From contig NZ_JAMXAY010000004.1 in NCBI RefSeq assembly GCF_025460835.1, forward strand, positions 1 through 64,000: a stretch of 64,000 bases of DNA, written 5' to 3'. Positions 17,966 to 25,399 of the stretch are shown here, in pieces. Positions within the stretch are counted from its first letter, which is position 1. Every line of letters begins with the position of its first letter. Made by a program: the position numbers and the translations under genes. The DNA comes from Parapedobacter soli (lineage in GTDB: Bacteria > Bacteroidota > Bacteroidia > Sphingobacteriales > Sphingobacteriaceae). The notes beneath the pieces were generated by a model. It did not search any database and was not told where the DNA came from. It worked only from the letters and a program-made list of their open reading frames with translations.

Positions 17966-20107
17966 TTAATCCTGTTTGGCATGCTGGATTGCCGTCTCCC
18001 TGATATCGAGTGTCTCTCTATCCACCGATAGCATTCTGTACATATTATATGCAAAAAACAGGTGTGACAACCACATTAAGCTGCCACCTATTGCCCGCCA
18101 GAGCCAATAAGGCATCATAAACGTCACACTTTCAATGAATGGTTTGCCATCCATCCACATCAGGCCCTTCAGTGTGCTGCCATACATCAACGGCACGGTG
18201 TAAAACATCAGCCCGATCAATGCCATCCAGAAGTGCGCACCCACGGTAGACTGGGGTGCCTCACGGCCGGTCAGCCTTGGTACTAATGCATAGATTGCCG
18301 CCCATAGGAAGAAGCTGATGATACCATACATGGTAAGGTGCGAGTGTGCTACCGTAAAATCGGTAAAGTGCCACAATAGATTGGTATATCTGAATGCCTC
18401 GGCAGTACCCTGTAGCGATCCGGTAAAATAAAAGATGATACCGATGAGAAAAAACGGAAGCGTATAGCTGTCTTTAATCTTATACCAACCGCCTTTGAAA
18501 GTCAGCAAAAAGTTGGCAGTACCGGCCGCGACGGGGATAACCATCCCCATGCTACCTACAATGGCCACCGTTTGCAGCCACCAAGGTATGGCACTAAAGA
18601 CGAAATGGTGGGTACCTATAAGTGTGTAAAAAAGGATCTGTGTCCAGAAGGCCAAGATACCCAAGCTATATGAATAAATAGGCCTATTCAACTGCTGCGG
18701 CAGGAAATAATACACTACACCCAGCATAAACAGCATAAACCACATGCCTACCCCTTGGTGCATGTAGTACCCCTGCACGATTGTTTCGCCCAGACCATTT
18801 TGCCACCACGGGATATACGCCACGATGGATATCACCAAGGCAAAAATCACGGCCGAAATAATGTACCAGTTGGAAATATAGATTTCATGGGTCTTTCTTC
18901 TTGCAACGGTCTTGAGGTAATTGATTAATGTGAGTACCAGACCGATGCCAAACAACAGCATGATGGGCCAGATATACTCCCGATACTCGCCTCCGCCATT
19001 ATTAATACCAGCCATCAACGACAATGAGCCTAATATCACTGCCGCATTGATGAGGTAAAACGAGTACCACCCCATTTTCAAACTGGCTATCGCCACGTTA
19101 CTTACACGGGGCACAACATAATATCCCAAGCCTATCATGGCCAGTGAGGCCCATCCCCAGAATACCGCATTGGTATGCACCGGACGTAAGCGCCCGAAAC
19201 TTAGCCAACTCACTTGGTCGGCATCGGGCGCGACAAACTTGATGCCTAAATATTGGCCTACAGTGGTCCCGAAAAGTAACCAAAAAGTAGCAGCTATTAG
19301 ATACCATACGATCAGTTTGGTAAGTTGCGGATCGATATTGGGCCGTGGTTGTGCTTTTTTCTTCACGGCAACAAAAGGTAACCCTGAACTTTCGCGGAGC
19401 CTGATTACTCCCAGATGATCGGTAGGCTTTTCAGATCCCGACAACTCATTATTCGTAAGCTTGAAGTCCAGAGCTTTCTTCCTTTCTACCAATTCACGTT
19501 CGGCAGCCTCACTATCTACCTCACGCAGGTACGCCGCCAGTTCGTCGGCCTCTGCCATATCCATCTTCTTTCGGTACCGCTTCAGCACGCGTGAGGCCTT
19601 GCCGACCATGATCACAAAACCCACGAGAATCGGTATAAGCAGCAGCACTATAGTAATGATAATACCCGCCTGACCCAAAAGGGATTCGCCCTGACCATTG
19701 CCGGCAGGCTGTGCCCATGACATCAAACTGAGTGACGACAATAAAAGGACAAGTGTTGCTTTCCGCAAGGAATCGTCGCCCGAGGCTGTATGCTTTTTGT
19801 GCCGTTCGCGGACGATTGCGATCAATCGGCCGAGTTGGTGGGTATCCAATTGCTGGAGGTACTTGCTATACCCCGATCGTCCAACTGCATTCCGGCGGTC
19901 AGCTATTCGTTTAATGTTTTCGATACGATGCAATAGCCATATCGAAAACAGTAGAATAACGACCACTGCCACCAGTGAAATCAAAATAATCACCTCCGTA
20001 CGATTAAACGTAAACGAGAACGGGCGCATCTCCCCCTGTGCAAAGAGGAATACCGGAAACAGCACCAATAAAACAATGCATGTAACTAATGATGACATCT
20101 TAACCAT
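17966..20107 (-). CDS. ccoN: cbb3 cytochrome oxidase subunit I with long N-terminal extension
   Basis: About 713 residues. The catalytic core starts near 260 (PQLTKLIVWYLIAATFWLLFG) and contains the haem and copper histidines in RPVHTNAVFWGW, MHQGVGMW, LIGTHHFVFSAIP and HFTDFTVAHSHLTMYG. The first 240 residues are unusual: two units, each with a signal-like hydrophobic stretch ending in AQ, a second TM and a basic helix (FSIWLLHRIENIKRIADRR; VGKASRVLKRYRKK). No ccoQ, ccoG or ccoS lies nearby. The ATG at 20107 is chosen since the longer frame opens with TTG. Confidence 0.93.
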   Translation of the reverse strand: MVKMSSLVTCIVLLVLFPVFLFAQGEMRPFSFTFNRTEVIILISLVAVVVILLFSIWLLHRIENIKRIADRRNAVGRSGYSKYLQQLDTHQLGRLIAIVRERHKKHTASGDDSLRKATLVLLLSSLSLMSWAQPAGNGQGESLLGQAGIIITIVLLLIPILVGFVIMVGKASRVLKRYRKKMDMAEADELAAYLREVDSEAAERELVERKKALDFKLTNNELSGSEKPTDHLGVIRLRESSGLPFVAVKKKAQPRPNIDPQLTKLIVWYLIAATFWLLFGTTVGQYLGIKFVAPDADQVSWLSFGRLRPVHTNAVFWGWASLAMIGLGYYVVPRVSNVAIASLKMGWYSFYLINAAVILGSLSLMAGINNGGGEYREYIWPIMLLFGIGLVLTLINYLKTVARRKTHEIYISNWYIISAVIFALVISIVAYIPWWQNGLGETIVQGYYMHQGVGMWFMLFMLGVVYYFLPQQLNRPIYSYSLGILAFWTQILFYTLIGTHHFVFSAIPWWLQTVAIVGSMGMVIPVAAGTANFLLTFKGGWYKIKDSYTLPFFLIGIIFYFTGSLQGTAEAFRYTNLLWHFTDFTVAHSHLTMYGIISFFLWAAIYALVPRLTGREAPQSTVGAHFWMALIGLMFYTVPLMYGSTLKGLMWMDGKPFIESVTFMMPYWLWRAIGGSLMWLSHLFFAYNMYRMLSVDRETLDIRETAIQHAKQD

Positions 20108-20185
20108 ACCCAAACCTAACTATATTAATACCTTTTTATCCTCTATATATACACGGCTAACTATAAGAAACCTTCCCGTCGCCGT

Positions 20186-20620
20186 TTAATCTCGCCTAAG
20201 GAATGTCAACTTGCTGTCCAACTCCTCAGTGAATGAACCGAGCTTTGCATTTTCAAGCATATTCCGCATTTCTTCACGAATAACCTTGAATTGGTAGTGG
20301 ATGGGGCATGGCTTCACTTCAGAACATTGTTTCAACCCCAGTCCACAACCATAAAATATTTTCTCGCCATCCACCGATTTTACTATCGTGGCCAAAGAGC
20401 TTTCAAGCTGCTCTTCATTCAAGAAAAAACCACCGTTGGGACCCTTCGTGGAGAGCACTAACCCTTTGCGGCTCAAATCCTGTAATATCTTTGCGATGAA
20501 TGATTCCGGTGAATCTATCTCCTTACTAATTTCCTTGATACCAGCTTTCTCCCCTTCCTTGGAACGCTTGGCGATAAAAATCATCGCTCTAATCGCATAT
20601 TCACATGTTTTTGAAAACAT
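20186..20620 (-). CDS. Rrf2-family regulator with Fe-S-type cysteines
   Basis: A 144-residue transcription factor with the N-terminal winged helix of Rrf2 proteins (FSKTCEYAIRAMIFIA, IKEISKEIDSPESFIAKILQDLSRKGLV, STKGPNGGFFL). Cysteines 92, 99 and 105 (YGCGLGLKQCSEVKPCPIH) form the cluster-binding pattern of NsrR/IscR-like members. It is the first gene of the ccoNO unit, 78 bases upstream, so it probably controls the oxidase in response to NO, O2 or iron (inference). TATATTTG on the minus strand at 20640-20647 is a good -7 element. Confidence 0.92.
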   Translation of the reverse strand: MFSKTCEYAIRAMIFIAKRSKEGEKAGIKEISKEIDSPESFIAKILQDLSRKGLVLSTKGPNGGFFLNEEQLESSLATIVKSVDGEKIFYGCGLGLKQCSEVKPCPIHYQFKVIREEMRNMLENAKLGSFTEELDSKLTFLRRD

Positions 20621-20639
20621 CTTCTACTTAGATTGCGGG

Positions 20640-20647
20640 CAAATATA
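20640..20647 (-). promoter_or_regulatory. -7 element of the Rrf2-ccoNO operon
   Basis: TATATTTG on the minus strand, 20 bases before the Rrf2 start codon, matches TAnnTTTG. The leader would be very short. Confidence 0.55.
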
Positions 20648-20704
20648 CAAAACAATGAAATAAAAGATAAAAAACTCTTTTTTTATTTTTTACGTGATGG
20701 AACC

Positions 20705-22054
20705 TCATACAAACGCGCTGAATCCGGTGATTGACCGGCCTACAATCAGCGAATTGATTTCTTTCGTTCCTTCGTACGAATAAATCGCTTCCGCATCAGC
20801 GAGGAAGCGCGCAACATCATATTCCAATAAAATACCGTTACCGCCCATCACCTCCCTGGCTTGGCTTACAATATCGCGGGTGCGTAGTGTACAAAACACT
20901 TTCGCGAGCGATGCGTGTTCATCGCGCAGCATACCGTTATCCTGCAATTCAGATAAGCGATATACCAATGTTTGCATAGCGGTAAGGTTAGACAGCATCT
21001 CTACCAAATGGTTTTGAATCAATTGGAACGATGCGATAGGCTTACCAAATTGTTTACGTTTACGGGTATAATCGAGGGCATTTTCGTAAGCTCCCCTAGC
21101 ACACCCTACCGCCATCCAAGCCACACCAGCGCGGGTAAGCTGAAGGACTTTACTAGTATCTTTGAACGAATTGGCATGCTGCAACCGGTCACTTTCCTCT
21201 ACCAGGCAATCCGTCATCGTAATCAAACCATTCTGCACAATCCGCAGGGCCATCTTTCCCTTTATCTTCTCTACTTCAAAACCGGGGGTACCTTTGCGCA
21301 CTAGGAACCCTTTCACCTCCCCGTCGGCCAAGTCTTTTGCCCAGATGACGGTTACGTCAGCAAATGTGGCATTCCCTATCCACTTCTTCTGGCCATTGAG
21401 CAACCAGCCATTTTCCGTTTTACGGGCCGTAACGGTAAGTCCGCCGGCGGCACCCGATCCCACCTCGGGCTCAGTGAGGCCGAAGGCACCGATCAGTTTC
21501 ATCTGCTGCATAGCGGGCAACCATTCCTGCTTCTGCGCATCGGAACCGCAAAGGTATATCGACCCCATGGCCAAGCCACTCTGCACCCCGAAGAACGTGG
21601 CCACCGATGCATCTACCCGAGCAATCTCCATGGCAATAATCCCCTCCATCAACGATGATTTACCGGCACAGCCGTAGCCATCATAGGTAAGGCCACAGAT
21701 ATTCAGCTCAGCCAACTTCGGGATAATCTCAAATGGAAACTCATCACGCAACCAATAGTGGTTTACCAGTGGACGTATCTCCCGCTCCATAAACTCACGC
21801 ACCTTCAGTTGCAGTGCGCGGTCTTCCTCGCTGAGCCGCATGTGCAGCTCGTAGAAGTCACCATTGATGGGTGGCAATTCGCGCTTGGGCTGTCCGCCCC
21901 GGAGCATTCTCATCAGTGCGTTGAACTGGTTGTCGTCCAACTTGGAAAATGCATCCATCACTCTTGGCAGGTTTACCTTCTGGGATAACTTATCCAGTTG
22001 CTCGAAATCAATGCGCTTAAACAACTGGTATGCCTTTTTGATTCTCGAAAACAT
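20705..22054 (-). CDS. Acyl-CoA dehydrogenase (glutaryl-CoA dehydrogenase-like)
   Basis: A 449-residue FAD flavoenzyme. After a 65-residue helical start (FKRIDFEQLDKLSQKVNLPR) come the acyl-CoA dehydrogenase blocks: substrate/FAD loop GAFGLTEPEVGS, NGQKKWIGN, RKQFGKPI, VMGGNGILLEYDVARFLADAEAIYSYEGT with the C-terminal catalytic region. The latter resembles the glutaryl-CoA/isovaleryl branch. It oxidises a short-chain acyl-CoA, probably in amino-acid breakdown, consistent with the carboxylase gene just upstream. Confidence 0.92.
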   Translation of the reverse strand: MFSRIKKAYQLFKRIDFEQLDKLSQKVNLPRVMDAFSKLDDNQFNALMRMLRGGQPKRELPPINGDFYELHMRLSEEDRALQLKVREFMEREIRPLVNHYWLRDEFPFEIIPKLAELNICGLTYDGYGCAGKSSLMEGIIAMEIARVDASVATFFGVQSGLAMGSIYLCGSDAQKQEWLPAMQQMKLIGAFGLTEPEVGSGAAGGLTVTARKTENGWLLNGQKKWIGNATFADVTVIWAKDLADGEVKGFLVRKGTPGFEVEKIKGKMALRIVQNGLITMTDCLVEESDRLQHANSFKDTSKVLQLTRAGVAWMAVGCARGAYENALDYTRKRKQFGKPIASFQLIQNHLVEMLSNLTAMQTLVYRLSELQDNGMLRDEHASLAKVFCTLRTRDIVSQAREVMGGNGILLEYDVARFLADAEAIYSYEGTKEINSLIVGRSITGFSAFV

Positions 22055-22083
22055 AATTTTTTGTTTTTTTGCCGTTTGCCTAA

Positions 22084-22188
22084 ATCTAGTGTCTGTTGTC
22101 CAGTGTCTAGTGTCTAATGTCTAATGTCTAGTGTCTAATGTCTAATGTCTAGTGTCTAGTGTCTCAAATCTCAAGTCTCAAGTCTGTA
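22084..22188. repeat. Degenerate heptamer tandem repeat
   Basis: Fifteen consecutive 7-base units of the type GTCTAGT, GTCTAAT, GTCTCAA. They fill the gap between the two acyl-CoA genes, and the last units run into the 3' end of the carboxylase gene, whose stop codon (22178-22180) lies inside a unit. Confidence 0.9.
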
Positions 22189-23809
22189 TCACCCCCACGT
22201 TGAAAGGCCTTTCAATCGGTGCCTGGTTGGCTGCTTCGATTCCCATCGAAATGACTTTCCGGGTATCCAACGGATCGATGATCCCATCTACCCACAGGCG
22301 TGCCGCGGCGTAGTAAGGCGTTGTCTGTTGATCATACCGCTCGGTTATTTCCTTAAGCAGCGCTTCCTGTTGCTGCTGATCGACCTCGGCTCCGGCATTC
22401 ATTAACGATACAGTCTGGATTTGGAGCAAGGTCTTCGCCGCTTGGCTGCCCCCCATTACCGCGATCTTGGCCGAGGGCCAAGCAAAAATAAGCCGCGGAT
22501 CGTATGCTTTCCCGCACATGGCGTAGTTGCCCGCCCCGTATGAGTTTCCGATAACGATGGTAAATTTGGGCACCACGGAATTGGCTACCGCGTTGACCAT
22601 CTTAGCGCCATCTTTGATGATACCGCCCTGCTCAGCCCGGCTCCCTACCATAAACCCCGTTACATCCTGCAGGAAGACCAGCGGTATTTTCTTTTGGTTA
22701 CAATTCATGATGAAACGGGTGGCCTTGTCCGCAGCGTCCGAATAGATGACACCGCCAAACTGCATCTCCCCTTTCTTGCTTTTCACCACTTTTCGCTGGT
22801 TGGCTACCACACCTACGGCCCACCCCTCTACGCGGCCCAGGCCGCAGATGATGCTTTGGCCGTAGCCGGCCTTATATTCTTCAAAGTCGGAATCATCCAG
22901 CAGCCGGCGGATGATTTCATCCATGTCGTACGGTTTCTCGCGCGAGGCGGGCAATATGCCGTAGATTTCCCGTTCGTCCAATTTCGGGGCAGCTGGCTTT
23001 ATCCGGTCAAACCCGGCGTCTTTCGGCTTGCCGAGCTTGTCCATGATGCTGCGGATGGCTTCCAAACACGTTTTATCATCCGGTTGTTTGTAGTCGGTTA
23101 CGCCCGATATTTCACAATGGGTAGTTGCGCCCCCCAGCGTTTCGTTGTCCACCGACTCACCGATGGCCGATTTAACGAGATAGGAGCCTGCCAGGAACAC
23201 CGATCCGGTGCCGTCCACGATCATGGCTTCGTCGCTCATGATCGGTAAATAGGCACCACCGGCCACGCACGACCCCATGATGGCCGCCAATTGCACAATT
23301 CCCTCACTGCTCATGCGCGCATTGTTGCGGAAAATGCGTCCGAAATGTTCCTTATCGGGAAAAATCTCATCCTGCATGGGCAGGTACACGCCTGCGGAGT
23401 CTACCAGGTAAATGATTGGCAGCCGGTTTTCCATGGCAATCTCCTGTGCACGCAGGTTCTTCTTGGCCGTCATCGGGAACCACGCTCCTGCCTTTACGGT
23501 CGCGTCGTTGGCCACCACCACACACTGGCGGCCGGCCACATAACCGATACCCGCGACCACGCCGGCCGATGGGCACCCCCCATGTTCGGCATACATGCCC
23601 TCGGCAGCCGTGGCACCGATTTCGAGCCAGGGCCGTTCGGCATCAAGCAAGTGGTTGATCCGCTCGCGTGCCAGCATTTTCCCTTTGGCTTTCTGCTTTT
23701 CCGCTGCCTTGGCGCCACCTCCTTGGTACACGTTCTTCAACCGGTGCTTAAGTGCCGCCAACGCTTGCTTGTTCACATCCTCATTTTGGTTAAACTCAAG
23801 GTTTATCAT
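22178..23809 (-). CDS. Acyl-CoA carboxylase, carboxyltransferase (beta) subunit
   Basis: A 543-residue biotin-dependent carboxyltransferase. The N-terminal domain has KGKMLARERINHLLD, then GGCPSAGVVAGIG and VYLPMQDEIFPDKEHFGRIF, which match methylcrotonyl-CoA carboxylase beta better than propionyl-CoA carboxylase; the C-terminal domain has FLQDVTGFMVGSRAEQGGI and GNSYGAGNYAMCGKAYDPR. A leucine-degradation role fits the nearby dehydrogenase. The biotin carboxylase/BCCP alpha subunit is not in this window. The last four codons and the stop lie in the heptamer repeat. Confidence 0.93.
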   Translation of the reverse strand: MINLEFNQNEDVNKQALAALKHRLKNVYQGGGAKAAEKQKAKGKMLARERINHLLDAERPWLEIGATAAEGMYAEHGGCPSAGVVAGIGYVAGRQCVVVANDATVKAGAWFPMTAKKNLRAQEIAMENRLPIIYLVDSAGVYLPMQDEIFPDKEHFGRIFRNNARMSSEGIVQLAAIMGSCVAGGAYLPIMSDEAMIVDGTGSVFLAGSYLVKSAIGESVDNETLGGATTHCEISGVTDYKQPDDKTCLEAIRSIMDKLGKPKDAGFDRIKPAAPKLDEREIYGILPASREKPYDMDEIIRRLLDDSDFEEYKAGYGQSIICGLGRVEGWAVGVVANQRKVVKSKKGEMQFGGVIYSDAADKATRFIMNCNQKKIPLVFLQDVTGFMVGSRAEQGGIIKDGAKMVNAVANSVVPKFTIVIGNSYGAGNYAMCGKAYDPRLIFAWPSAKIAVMGGSQAAKTLLQIQTVSLMNAGAEVDQQQQEALLKEITERYDQQTTPYYAAARLWVDGIIDPLDTRKVISMGIEAANQAPIERPFNVGVIQT

Positions 23810-23934
23810 GGTTCACAAGATACGGCATTTTTTTTATCTCGGTACTTTTTTACTTTTTTGGGTTACCTTTTGGCTCAAGTGGTATTAAAACGTAATTAAA
23901 CAGGTTTGTTTTAAACATCAAAAAGGAAATTAAC

Positions 23935-24135
23935 ATGAAAAATGCATTCAAATTCGGTTTTTTAGGTTTGTTCGCTGCTGTAGCTTTCGCTGCTTGCAAC
24001 ACCACAACTTCTGAGAGCGAAGACACTGCCGATTCGTTGGCAACTGAAATCGAAGCACAAGTTGACGCTACCACCGATTCTATCGATTCACTCGGTGACG
24101 CTGCGATCGACTCGTTGGATTCGTTGGTAAACTAA
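23935..24135 (+). CDS. Small Asp/Ser-rich lipoprotein
   Basis: A 66-residue lipoprotein: signal KNAFKFGFLGLFAAVAFAAC with the lipobox A-F-A-A-C, then a Thr/Ser/Glu/Asp-rich low-complexity tail with repeated D-S-(I/L)-D-S-L. No function is known; such short acidic lipoproteins are common in Bacteroidota and often highly expressed. A well-formed start context (AAAAAGGAAATTAAC) and a strong terminator show it is a real, independent gene. Confidence 0.85.
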   Translation: MKNAFKFGFLGLFAAVAFAACNTTTSESEDTADSLATEIEAQVDATTDSIDSLGDAAIDSLDSLVN

Positions 24136-24160
24136 TTAATCGGATTGAGAAATTAGAAAA

Positions 24161-24191
24161 GGGGCTCCGCCGGTTGGCGGAGCCCCTTTTT
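24161..24191 (+). terminator. Intrinsic terminator of the small lipoprotein gene
   Basis: An 11-base perfect stem GGGGCTCCGCC / GGCGGAGCCCC with loop GGTT, followed by TTTTT. Confidence 0.93.
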
Positions 24192-24279
24192 CTTTGGACT
24201 TAATACCGATATCCATTTTATTGATACTATTTTACAATCAAGCCACCAATCTCTTGCTTTATATGCATAAAATCGGTAA

Positions 24280-24294
24280 GTTAGCATTACTAAC
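24280..24294. promoter_or_regulatory. Dyad in front of the AraC gene
   Basis: GTTAG-cattA-CTAAC, a short interrupted palindrome ending 16 bases before the AraC start codon, could be an operator. No supporting copy was found elsewhere. Confidence 0.3.
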
Positions 24295-24310
24295 GTAATA
24301 CACCCGCATT

Positions 24311-25186
24311 ATGAAAGCAGTAGAATACAGGTTGCCCAAGGAGTTTGACAAGTCGTTCATCGTGTTTACCGAGCGTGGCACGTATTTCCCCTGCCCCTGG
24401 CATTACCATCCCGAATATGAGTTTGTACTGGTCAACAAAAGTACCGGTAGGCGCATGGTGGGCGACCATATCGGCCACTTCAATGAGGGTGATTTGGTAT
24501 TCATGGGCCCTTCCCTCCCGCATGTATGGGTCAACGACGCCACCTACCTAGAGGGCAAAGCGCAACAGGAGGCGGATGCCGTGGTTGTCCACTTCGTTGA
24601 GGATTTCCTTGGTGAGAACTTCCTTTCCTTACCCGAATTAGAGCCCCTTAAAAAGATATTGGATTTATCCAAGCGTGGGTTGGTGATTACCGGGAAGACC
24701 AAAAACGAAATCAACAGCCGGATGAATGGTATGATCGGTGAGAGCGGTCTGAGCCGATTGTCGTCGCTTTTCGCCATGTTTGATATCCTGGCCCACAGCA
24801 CGGAGTATGAGCCACTGGCCAGCCCCACCTACATGCAGCACACGCAGGGCTACTATTCCGATCGGTTCAGTAAAATCACGGATTACATCCTACGCAATTA
24901 CCACCGCGATATTACACTAAACGAGGTCGCTTCCGAAGCCAGCATGGCCATCACCACGTTTTGCAACTTCTTCAAGGAGCATTACCGGATGACGTTCGTT
25001 GAATACCTCAACACCATCCGTATCGGCCACGTTTGCAAGCTGCTTGCCGATAGCGATGACAACGTGGTTACCATTGCCTATGAATGCGGGTTCAACAACC
25101 TCGCCAACTTCAATAGGCAGTTCAAGCGGCTAAAAGGCATGTCACCCAGCGAATACCGGAAAATGCTTATCCCGGCTTCTGCGTGA
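24311..25186 (+). CDS. AraC-family transcriptional regulator with cupin sensor domain
   Basis: A 291-residue regulator. Residues 1-130 are a cupin-like sensor (FPCPWHYHPEYEFVLV with the histidines of the family, GDLVFMGPSLPHVW); residues about 185-285 are the double HTH (ITDYILRNYHRDITLNEVASEA, then NTIRIGHVCKLLADSD, IAYECGFNNLANFNRQFKRLKGMSPSEYRK). This is the common Bacteroidota sugar-sensing type. No target operon is adjacent on the same strand; pyruvate carboxylase is convergent. Confidence 0.92.
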   Translation: MKAVEYRLPKEFDKSFIVFTERGTYFPCPWHYHPEYEFVLVNKSTGRRMVGDHIGHFNEGDLVFMGPSLPHVWVNDATYLEGKAQQEADAVVVHFVEDFLGENFLSLPELEPLKKILDLSKRGLVITGKTKNEINSRMNGMIGESGLSRLSSLFAMFDILAHSTEYEPLASPTYMQHTQGYYSDRFSKITDYILRNYHRDITLNEVASEASMAITTFCNFFKEHYRMTFVEYLNTIRIGHVCKLLADSDDNVVTIAYECGFNNLANFNRQFKRLKGMSPSEYRKMLIPASA

Positions 25187-25298
25187 ACATTAAAAACCCA
25201 CACTCCACACCAATGTTTTCATCGCTCTCAAAAAACTTTCGATAGTTATCCCGCAAGGATAACAGCGGTTATATTCATGCAAACGTGCAATAAAAACC

Positions 25299-25348
25299 AA
25301 ACATACTTGAACTTTATTACATTATGTAGGCAATATTAAAGTATGTTT
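25299..25348. repeat. Spaced inverted repeat between AraC and pyc
   Basis: AAACATACTT (25299-25308) and AAGTATGTTT (25339-25348) form a perfect 10-base inverted repeat with a 30-base AT-rich spacer. It lies between convergent genes, so a weak terminator or protein-binding site is possible. Confidence 0.4.
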
Positions 25349-25399
25349 GAAAATATTGACTGATTGCGATGTGGTACAGCGGAATATCCCATTTACCAT

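Noticed and set aside
22084-22188. Possible CRISPR-like repeat
   Set aside because: The units are 7 bases, contiguous and without spacers, and no cas genes are near.
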